A DNA stretch of 7,578 nt, taken from the NCBI GenBank assembly GCA_964392615.1, contig CAYMRB010000477.1, positions 1 to 7,578 of the forward strand, in the 5' to 3' direction. The position numbers and the translations under genes were made by a program. This document shows, one piece after another, positions 1 to 5,750 of the stretch; the stretch's first letter is position 1; each line of letters starts with the position of its first letter. This DNA comes from CAYMRB01 sp964392615. GTDB taxonomy: Bacteria; Planctomycetota; UBA8108. The notes beneath the pieces were generated by a model. That model was not told where the DNA came from. It saw nothing but the letters and a program-made list of their open reading frames with translations, and did not search any database.

Positions 1-35
1 GGGGGGCCCCGGGCGACCGGGGTCCCTACCGCGAT

Positions 36-59
36 GAGTCGGAGTCGGAGTCGGACTCG
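36..59. repeat. Short tandem GAGTCG hexamer repeat at the left margin
   Basis: Three perfect GAGTCG copies (36-53) are followed by one variant GACTCG (54-59). The repeat lies in the 113-base margin before rsgA. In the rsgA frame it reads as alternating Glu-Ser then Asp-Ser, and that frame stays open to the window edge, so it could be coding. In another frame a TGA at 35-37 could end an upstream gene. Nothing else in positions 1-113 could be assigned, and no convincing promoter was seen there. Confidence 0.6.
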
Positions 60-113
60 GTGTCGCCCCCGATGCGTGCTGGCACTTCCTCTGCTTGCGA
101 GTACGCTCGGAGC

Positions 114-1175
114 ATGCAGCTGAAGGAACTGGGTTGGAGCGACTCCTTCGCGAGATCGTTCGACGCGCACCGGGGCCGTGGCGATCGGGCCGCTCGCGTT
201 CTCGTCGAGCACCAGGAGCTCTACCGCGTCCACGACGGCGAAGGCGAATGGCGCGCCGAGGTCTCGGGTCGCTTTCGCCACGAGGCGGCGGGGCGAGGGG
301 ACTTTCCGGCGACCGGCGATTGGGTGATCGTCGAACGCGCTGCTGACAGCGATCTGGCGATCATCCATGCCGTGCTGCCGCGCACGAGCCGGTTCTCACG
401 CAACGCCTCCGGCGGTCGCACGGAAGAGCAGGTCGTCGGCGCGAACATCGACACCCTGTTCCTCGTCTGCGGGCTCGACCACGACTTCAACACGCGGCGT
501 ATCGAGCGCTACCTGACGGCCGCGTGGGACGGCGGAGTGCGTCCGGTCGTCCTGCTCAACAAGGTCGATCTGTGCGACGATCCGCAGGCGGCGATCACGG
601 CGGCAGAGGCGTCGGCCATCGGCGTTCCGGTTCATGCGCTCAGCGCCGCGACCGGTGACGCGGTGGACGCGCTCTCCGACTACCTGAGCCCGGGCGAGAC
701 GGTCGCGTTCGTCGGTTCTTCCGGCGTCGGCAAGTCGACGCTGATCAACCGGCTTCTCGGACGCGACGCACAGCCGACGCGTGCCGTGCGGGCCGACGAC
801 TCGCGAGGGCGGCACACGACAACCCATCGCGAGCTATTCCTTCTCGACGGCGGAGCGCTGCTTCTCGACACGCCCGGCATGCGCGAGCTTCAACTCTGGG
901 GCGACGGGGAGTCCATCGCCGGGTTCTCCGATATCGCGGCTCTCGCCTCGAGGTGTCGCTATCGTGATTGTCGCCACGATGGCGAGGACGGCTGCGCGGT
1001 CGGCGCGGCGGTCGAAAGCGGCGAGCTCGACGCCGGTCGTGTCGAGAGCTACCACAAGCTCGGCCGTGAGCTGCTGCACATCGAGGAGCGCAAGGACGTC
1101 GCGGCCAAGCGAGAGCGCGAGCGCGCGGTTCACCGCATGTACAGGCAGATCCAGCGGCACAACCGCAAACGGTAA
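114..1175 (+). CDS. rsgA: Small ribosomal subunit biogenesis GTPase RsgA (YjeQ family)
   Basis: RsgA is a cytoplasmic circularly permuted GTPase that binds the 30S subunit late in its assembly, checks the decoding centre and leaves on GTP hydrolysis (family knowledge). The permuted motif order is visible: G4 NKVD at residues 149-152, an SA-type G5, the P-loop GSSGVGKST at 201-209, a GRHTTT switch segment, then G3 DTPG at 252-255. The C-terminal zinc knuckle is intact, with C281, C286, H288 and C294 in the family's C-x4-C-x-H-x5-C spacing. The N-terminal part fits the OB fold, and the C-terminus is rich in Arg and Lys. The ATG at 114 gives 353 residues, close to the usual length of about 350, and the family-like start MQLKELGW. 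A GTG at 60 and an ATG at 72 are in frame but add residues unlike the family. No strong Shine-Dalgarno precedes 114. The next gene starts 43 bases downstream and has no obvious functional link. Confidence 0.96.
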   Translation: MQLKELGWSDSFARSFDAHRGRGDRAARVLVEHQELYRVHDGEGEWRAEVSGRFRHEAAGRGDFPATGDWVIVERAADSDLAIIHAVLPRTSRFSRNASGGRTEEQVVGANIDTLFLVCGLDHDFNTRRIERYLTAAWDGGVRPVVLLNKVDLCDDPQAAITAAEASAIGVPVHALSAATGDAVDALSDYLSPGETVAFVGSSGVGKSTLINRLLGRDAQPTRAVRADDSRGRHTTTHRELFLLDGGALLLDTPGMRELQLWGDGESIAGFSDIAALASRCRYRDCRHDGEDGCAVGAAVESGELDAGRVESYHKLGRELLHIEERKDVAAKRERERAVHRMYRQIQRHNRKR

Positions 1176-1177
1176 CG

Positions 1178-1197
1178 TGCTATGCTGGCGTTTTCCC
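1178..1197 (+). promoter_or_regulatory. Putative extended -10 promoter with downstream GGCGTTTTCCC box
   Basis: TGC at 1178-1180 directly precedes TATGCT (1181-1186), which matches an extended -10 element. No good -35 hexamer lies 16-18 bases upstream. GGCGTTTTCCC follows at 1187-1197 and recurs with one mismatch after the -10 of the ligase gene. A GAAAGG Shine-Dalgarno-like run sits at 1201-1206, 12 bases before the hydrolase ATG. The location between rsgA and the hydrolase suits a separate promoter, but this is inference from motif matching. Confidence 0.4.
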
Positions 1198-1218
1198 TCT
1201 GAAAGGCGACGACAAACG

Positions 1219-1989
1219 ATGAAGAAAGATACCGAGTCCTCCGCCCTCTCGCGCCGCGCCCTCCTCGGATCCTCCTTCGCAGCTGCCGGTGCGTGGGCCG
1301 CTGCCAGCTTGCTGCCGCAGGAGCTGCACGCGCAACAGCAGCAGGAGCGCAGCTTGAAGAAGGGCGCACGCATCGTGTTTCAGGGCGACTCGATCACCGA
1401 CGCCGGGCGCAACAAGCGCCACGGCGGGCCGAACAGCGCCGGCGCGTTCGGTCGCGGCTATCCATTCCTCCTGGCGTCCTACCTCCTCGGGATACGGCCG
1501 GAAGACCAGTTCGTGCTGTTCAATCGCGGCATCTCCGGGCACAAGGTGCCGGATCTCGACAAGCGGTGGCAGAAGGACACGATCGACCTCAAGCCCGACC
1601 TTCTGAGCATCCTGATCGGTGTGAACGACATCTGGCACAAGCTCGGCGGTCGATATCCGGGCACGGTCGACGACTATGAGAAGGGCTACGCGGCGCTTCT
1701 CGCTCGCACGAAGAAGGAGCTGCCGAACACGCGCATCGTCGTGTGCGAGCCGTTCGTGCTGCGCTGCGGCGCGGTCAACGACAAGTGGTTCCCGGAGTTC
1801 GACCAGCGCCGTGCGGCGGCCAAGCGGGTTGCCGATGCTGCCGACGTCACGTGGGTGCCGTTCCAGGCCGTGTTCGACGACGCGGTGAAGAAGGCGCCAC
1901 CGGCCTATTGGGCCGGCGACGGCGTCCATCCGTCGATGGCCGGCCACGCGCTGATGGCGCAGGCCTGGCTTCAGCATGTGAGGCCGTAG
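1219..1989 (+). CDS. Tat-exported SGNH/GDSL-family hydrolase (esterase/lipase-like)
   Basis: This 256-residue protein belongs to the SGNH/GDSL hydrolases, serine esterases that often remove acetyl or acyl groups from carbohydrates or lipids. The N-terminus carries a twin-arginine signal (SRRALL, residues 11-16), an Ala-rich hydrophobic stretch and a likely cleavage site after LHA (residue 38), followed by a Gln run. The SGNH blocks are present: block I GDSITD with nucleophile S58, block II Gly within NRGISGH (G104), block III GVND with N136, and block V GDGVHP with D234 and H237. All catalytic residues are therefore present and the enzyme should be active after folded export through Tat. The ATG at 1219 is chosen because it places the Tat signal at the N-terminus and has GAAAGG upstream; the frame is open much further upstream, but only as a shadow of rsgA. 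The exact substrate cannot be read from sequence; an acetylesterase on polysaccharide is a reasonable guess. It probably has its own promoter. Confidence 0.92.
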   Translation: MKKDTESSALSRRALLGSSFAAAGAWAAASLLPQELHAQQQQERSLKKGARIVFQGDSITDAGRNKRHGGPNSAGAFGRGYPFLLASYLLGIRPEDQFVLFNRGISGHKVPDLDKRWQKDTIDLKPDLLSILIGVNDIWHKLGGRYPGTVDDYEKGYAALLARTKKELPNTRIVVCEPFVLRCGAVNDKWFPEFDQRRAAAKRVADAADVTWVPFQAVFDDAVKKAPPAYWAGDGVHPSMAGHALMAQAWLQHVRP

Positions 1990-2010
1990 CGCGCTGCTGC
2001 GCCGAACCGC

Positions 2011-2050
2011 GTGACTTCGCCCGCTGGACATCTATAATCGGCGCTTTCCC
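2011..2050 (+). promoter_or_regulatory. Putative sigma70-type promoter for the ligase/propeller operon
   Basis: A perfect TATAAT lies at 2033-2038 in otherwise GC-rich DNA. GTGACT at 2011-2016 matches TTGACA at four of six positions, with a 16-base spacer. GGCGCTTTCCC follows at 2040-2050, almost the same box as after the -10 at the hydrolase gene. Transcription would start near 2045, leaving a leader of only about 16 bases before the GTG at 2061. A small GCGC-TGCT-GCGC hairpin at 1991-2002 has no T tract and is not called as a terminator. Confidence 0.55.
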
Positions 2051-2060
2051 GAGACGACCC

Positions 2061-3449
2061 GTGAACCGAGACGCCGTCGCCCGAGTCCAGCTAGCGAAGC
2101 TCCGCGCCCTGTTGCGGGAGATCCTGCCGCGCAATCCGTTTTACCGCGGCAAGCTCGCCGGTTCCGGCGCGGAAGAGGCCGCGGCGGCGACGGGGGAGGT
2201 GGCGCTCGCCGGTGCGGCCGACTCGCTGGCGTCGCTGCTCGCGTCGCTTCCCCTGACCACCAAGCGCGAGCTGCAGGACGATCAGGTCGCCCACCCACCG
2301 TGGGGGACGAATCTGACCTACGAGCCGTCGGCGTACACGCGAATTCACCGCACGTCCGGGACGACCGGGCGATCGCTGTGCTGGCTCGATACGGCGCAGA
2401 GCTGGCAGTGGTTCGTCGACTGCTGGAAGGCCGTCTGGCGCGGCGTCGGTCTGCGGGGCGACGATCGCCTGCTCTTTCCGTTCTCGTTCGGCCCGTTCAT
2501 CGGTTTCTGGGGAGCGTTCGAGTCGGCCAGTCAGCTCGGCCGCTTTTGCTTGCCGGCAGGCGGCATGTCGTCCTCGGCGCGCCTGGGGTACCTGACCGAC
2601 TACGACATCTCGATGGTCGCGTGCACTCCGACGTACGCGCTGCGCCTGGCCGAAGTCGCCGAGAGCGAGGGCGTCGATCTGAAGAGCTCCGCCGTCCGGG
2701 CGATCATCGTCGCCGGTGAGCCCGGCGGGTGCATCCCGGCGACGCGCGCGCGCATCGAGGAAGCGTGGGGCGCTCGGTGTCTCGATCATCACGGGATGAC
2801 CGAGATCGGCGCGGTCAGCTTCGAGTCGCCCGACCGGCCCGGCAGCCTTCGGGTCATCGAGTCGGAATTCATCGTCGAGGTGCTCGATCCGGACGGCGCC
2901 GAGCCGGCGGCGGAGGGGGAGCTCGGCGAGCTCGTCCTGACGAACCTCGGTCGCGTCGGGAGCCCGCTGATTCGCTACCGGACGGGCGATCTGGTGCGCT
3001 GGCGTTCCGACGAGCCCGACTGCGACAACGAGGTCGATGGCGGCGGAGCGCTCCTCGCCACGACGGGTCGGCTGGACGGGGGAATCCTCGGTCGCGTCGA
3101 CGACATGTTCTTCATCCGCGGGAACAACGTCTTCCCGGCGGCCATCGAGGCGGTCGTTCGGGAGTTTCCGGAGGTTGCGGAGTATCGACTTCGGGTGCTA
3201 CAGTCCGGCGAGTTGACAACGTTGCGATTGGAGCTCGAGCCGCATAGGGAGATCGGCGGCGAGCCGTCCGACGACAGAGCGCGATCAGCCGGAACTCTCG
3301 CCGCGGGTGAAACGTTGGCGAGGAAGGTGGCCCGTGCGGTCCAGGACCGGCTTCTCTTTCGAGCTGACGTGGCGCTGGTCGAGCCCGGCACTTTGCCGCG
3401 GTTCGAGCTGAAGGCGCGGCGTCTGATCAGGGAGACGGGCCAGGAGTAG
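2061..3449 (+). CDS. PaaK-like adenylate-forming CoA ligase (phenylacetate-CoA ligase family)
   Basis: Members of this family activate a carboxylic acid with ATP and usually transfer the acyl group to CoA in the cytoplasm. The adenylation motifs are visible: phosphate-binding TSGTTG at residues 98-103, HHGMTE at 243-248, YRTGD at 306-310, the PaaK-type hinge segment IRGNNVFP at 352-359, and LPRFELKARR near the C-terminus with K451 as the probable catalytic lysine. The N-terminus (LRALLREILPRNPFYRGKL) fits the family's opening helix. The GTG at 2061 gives 462 residues, slightly longer than typical PaaK (about 430); extra length lies near residues 35-55, around 315-330 and near 400-415. No in-frame ATG is available between the end of the hydrolase gene and 2061, and the -10 at 2033-2038 supports this start. 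Neighbours do not include other phenylacetate catabolism genes, so the substrate is unknown and the name paaK is not used. It is 27 bases from the next gene and probably cotranscribed with both propellers. Confidence 0.88.
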   Translation: MNRDAVARVQLAKLRALLREILPRNPFYRGKLAGSGAEEAAAATGEVALAGAADSLASLLASLPLTTKRELQDDQVAHPPWGTNLTYEPSAYTRIHRTSGTTGRSLCWLDTAQSWQWFVDCWKAVWRGVGLRGDDRLLFPFSFGPFIGFWGAFESASQLGRFCLPAGGMSSSARLGYLTDYDISMVACTPTYALRLAEVAESEGVDLKSSAVRAIIVAGEPGGCIPATRARIEEAWGARCLDHHGMTEIGAVSFESPDRPGSLRVIESEFIVEVLDPDGAEPAAEGELGELVLTNLGRVGSPLIRYRTGDLVRWRSDEPDCDNEVDGGGALLATTGRLDGGILGRVDDMFFIRGNNVFPAAIEAVVREFPEVAEYRLRVLQSGELTTLRLELEPHREIGGEPSDDRARSAGTLAAGETLARKVARAVQDRLLFRADVALVEPGTLPRFELKARRLIRETGQE

Positions 3450-3464
3450 GAAGAAGCCAGCAAC

Positions 3465-3472
3465 AGGACCCT
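3465..3472 (+). promoter_or_regulatory. Ribosome binding site context AGGACCCT before the first propeller gene
   Basis: AGGA at 3465-3468 lies eight bases before the ATG at 3477. The whole octamer AGGACCCT recurs before the second propeller gene at 5740-5747. The 27-base gap between ligase and propeller has no room for an obvious promoter, which supports cotranscription. Confidence 0.6.
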
Positions 3473-3476
3473 CGGC

Positions 3477-5732
3477 ATGACACGCATCACCGCCTCTTCT
3501 CCGCCTCTTCTCGTCGCGCTGTTCCTACTTACCGTGCCGCATCAGATCGCGGCACAGGTCGGTGGGCCGGCTACCGGCGACTGGTCGTCGTGGCGCGGGC
3601 CCGAACAGTGCGGTTTTTCGAGGCTCGAGAACCTGCCGGCGACGTTCTCCGTCGACGGCGAGAATCACGTGTGGTCTTACACCGCGGGCGGCGCCCGGTC
3701 GGCTCCGGTCGCGTGGAACGGCCGCGTCGTGTTCCTGCACCTGACTGGAAAGGGGCCGACCCAGCAGGAGGAGGTCCTGTGCCTCGACGGCGCGAGCGGC
3801 GAGGTCCTGTGGCGCCATGCGTTCAACGTCTTTCTTACCGATATCCCATCGACGCGCGTCGGGTGGTCGAAGCCGACCATCGATCCGGCGACCGGCAATG
3901 TGTACGTCCACGGCGTCCAAGGTCTGTTCATCTGTCTCGACCGGGACGGCAAGAAGATCTGGGAGCGTTCGCTCACCGAGGAGTTCGGACGGATCTCGGG
4001 CTACGGCGGGCGGACCCACACGCCGGTCGTCGACGAGGACCGCGTCGTCATCTCGTTCCTGAGCTCCGCGTGGGGCAGCCATTCGAAGGGGACGCACCGC
4101 TATCTCGCGCTCGACAAGCGTACGGGACGGGTCATCTGGTGGTCCGAGCCGGCGGGAAAGCCTCTCGACACGACCTACTCGACGCCGGTGATCGCCGTGG
4201 TCGACGGCGTGCGCTCACTGATCGCAGGCAACGCCGACGGCTGCGTCTACGCGCTCGAGTCGCGCACCGGTCGGCGCGTGTGGAAGTTCCGGCTGTCGAA
4301 GCGTGGCCTCAACTCGTCGGTGGTCGTGCAGGACGGCCTCGTTTGGGCGTGTCACAGCGAAGAAAACGTCGACACCGCCACCATGGGACGGGTCGTCTGT
4401 TTCCGTGCGAGCGGTGCCGGAGATATCACGGAGACGAACGAGGTCTGGCGTCACGACGCGCTGACAGCGGGGTACTCCACGCCGGCGCTCGCGGACGGCA
4501 AGCTCTACGTTTGCGACAACTCGGCGAACGTTCACTGTTTCGACGCGAAGAGCGGCAAGCACCTGTGGGAGCACAACGTCGGAACGGTGATGAAGGCCTC
4601 GCCGGTCGTTGCGGACGGCAAGCTGTACGTCGGCGAGGTCAGCGGCCACTTCTCGATTCTCCGCCTCGGTGAGAACGGCGCCGAGACCACCTGTCGCCGC
4701 GCGTTCAAGCTGCCCGACGGGCGCCCGAAGGAGATCAACGGTTCGGCGTGCGTGGTCGATGGCCGTGTGGTCTTCTCGACGTTCACCGACCTGCACTGCA
4801 TCGGGGTCTCCGATTGGCGACCGGCCGGGGCGCGCGTTCCGGAGTCGCCGACCGAGGAGAAGGCCCGCTCCGACGCCAAGCCGGCACATCTCTCGGTCGT
4901 GCCGGCCGAGATCCACCTGACGCCGGGAGGGAACGCGTACTTCTCGGCGCGGCTCTTCGACGACAAGGGGCGCTACCTGCGCGAGGGAAGCGTGCGGTGG
5001 TCCGTCGACGGTCTCGACGCCCGAGTCGACGCGAAGGGGCGGCTGCGGATTCCCGCCGATTCGAGCTTCCAGGGCGGCGTGGTCGTCGCGACGGACGGCA
5101 GCGGCCTGACGGCGCGGGCGCGCGTCCGCGTCGTGCCGCGACTGCCGCTCGAGATCGATTTCGAAGATCTTCCCCCGGGGCCGGCGCCCGCTGGCTGGGT
5201 CGGTGCGACCGGCGTCAAGTTCCGGGTCGTGGAGGTCGACGGGACGAAGGCGCTCGAGAAGGTGCCCGACAAGCCGAAGTTCATCCTCGCGAACGCCTAC
5301 ATCGGTCTGCCGACGACGTCCGGCTACACCATACAGGCGGACGTGATGGGGACCGAGAAGCGCTTCCAATTGCCCAACGTCGGCATTCTCGGCAACCGCT
5401 ACGAGCTCGTGCTGATGGGGAATGCGCAGCAAGTGCGACTCGTGTCGTGGGCACCGATGCCCCGTGTCAAGGCGCAGGCGAAGTTCACGATCGACCCGCA
5501 GATCTGGTATCGCATGAAGCTGCGCATCGATGTCGAGGGCGGCGAGGCGCGGGTTCGCGGTAAGGTGTGGGACCGGAAGGCGGCCGAGCCCGCGGCGTGG
5601 ACGGTCGAGCTCGTCGACCCGCGCCCGAATCTCAGCGGTGCTCCCGGGATTCAAGCCTACTCGGCGGGTGCGACCGACAAGGCCGCCGGCGCCGGAGCGT
5701 ATTGGGACAACATCAAGATCGTCGCGAAGTAA
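3477..5732 (+). CDS. Secreted PQQ-type beta-propeller protein with Ig-like and jelly-roll-like C-terminal modules
   Basis: This 751-residue protein has a type I signal peptide (hydrophobic core at about 10-20, likely cleavage after IAA, residue 26) and should be exported. The mature part opens with W36-x2-W39-RGP, common in planctomycete propeller proteins. Six PQQ-like blade motifs of the form LD-x3-G-x3-W end at W112, W162, W221, W269, W324 and W364, so residues about 36-455 form a beta-propeller. A linker leads to an Ig/BIG-like strand-rich module at about 469-557. Residues 558-751 resemble a concanavalin-like (LamG/jelly-roll) domain and end in YWDNIKIVAK. Propellers of this type often serve as scaffolds or binding proteins rather than PQQ enzymes; no haem c CxxCH motif and no adjacent Cys pair was seen, so a quinoprotein dehydrogenase is unlikely. 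The start is supported by AGGA eight bases upstream. It lies between the ligase gene and a paralogous propeller gene 18 bases downstream. The specific ligand is unknown. Confidence 0.88.
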   Translation: MTRITASSPPLLVALFLLTVPHQIAAQVGGPATGDWSSWRGPEQCGFSRLENLPATFSVDGENHVWSYTAGGARSAPVAWNGRVVFLHLTGKGPTQQEEVLCLDGASGEVLWRHAFNVFLTDIPSTRVGWSKPTIDPATGNVYVHGVQGLFICLDRDGKKIWERSLTEEFGRISGYGGRTHTPVVDEDRVVISFLSSAWGSHSKGTHRYLALDKRTGRVIWWSEPAGKPLDTTYSTPVIAVVDGVRSLIAGNADGCVYALESRTGRRVWKFRLSKRGLNSSVVVQDGLVWACHSEENVDTATMGRVVCFRASGAGDITETNEVWRHDALTAGYSTPALADGKLYVCDNSANVHCFDAKSGKHLWEHNVGTVMKASPVVADGKLYVGEVSGHFSILRLGENGAETTCRRAFKLPDGRPKEINGSACVVDGRVVFSTFTDLHCIGVSDWRPAGARVPESPTEEKARSDAKPAHLSVVPAEIHLTPGGNAYFSARLFDDKGRYLREGSVRWSVDGLDARVDAKGRLRIPADSSFQGGVVVATDGSGLTARARVRVVPRLPLEIDFEDLPPGPAPAGWVGATGVKFRVVEVDGTKALEKVPDKPKFILANAYIGLPTTSGYTIQADVMGTEKRFQLPNVGILGNRYELVLMGNAQQVRLVSWAPMPRVKAQAKFTIDPQIWYRMKLRIDVEGGEARVRGKVWDRKAAEPAAWTVELVDPRPNLSGAPGIQAYSAGATDKAAGAGAYWDNIKIVAK

Positions 5733-5738
5733 CCCCAC

Positions 5739-5747
5739 GAGGACCCT
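5739..5747 (+). promoter_or_regulatory. Ribosome binding site GAGGACCCT before the second propeller gene
   Basis: GAGGA at 5739-5743 sits seven bases before the ATG at 5751 and is a good Shine-Dalgarno match. The octamer AGGACCCT (5740-5747) is identical to the one before the first propeller gene, which supports both the start choice and common ancestry of the two gene heads. Confidence 0.7.
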
Positions 5748-5750
5748 GCC

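Noticed and set aside
34..123. 29-codon frame from ATG 34 whose product ends in a hydrophobic stretch and LGACS, like a tiny lipoprotein
   Set aside because: It overlaps the rsgA start, has no clear ribosome binding site and leaves only one residue after the Cys. Chance is more likely.
781..1218. Longer upstream version of the hydrolase frame
   Set aside because: This part overlaps rsgA in another frame and would bury the Tat signal inside the protein. The ATG at 1219 is the sensible start.
1991..2002. GCGC-TGCT-GCGC hairpin after the hydrolase gene as a terminator
   Set aside because: The stem is only four pairs and no T tract follows.
3196..3218. Internal promoter inside the ligase gene (TGCTACAGT, then TTGACA at 3213-3218)
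   Set aside because: The TTGACA has no -10 at the right spacing, the extended -10-like match is imperfect, and the next start codon is more than 250 bases away.
4215..5738. 507-codon open frame on the minus strand
   Set aside because: It is antisense to the first propeller gene, which has a signal peptide, blade motifs and a ribosome binding site. The antisense product has no recognisable domain.
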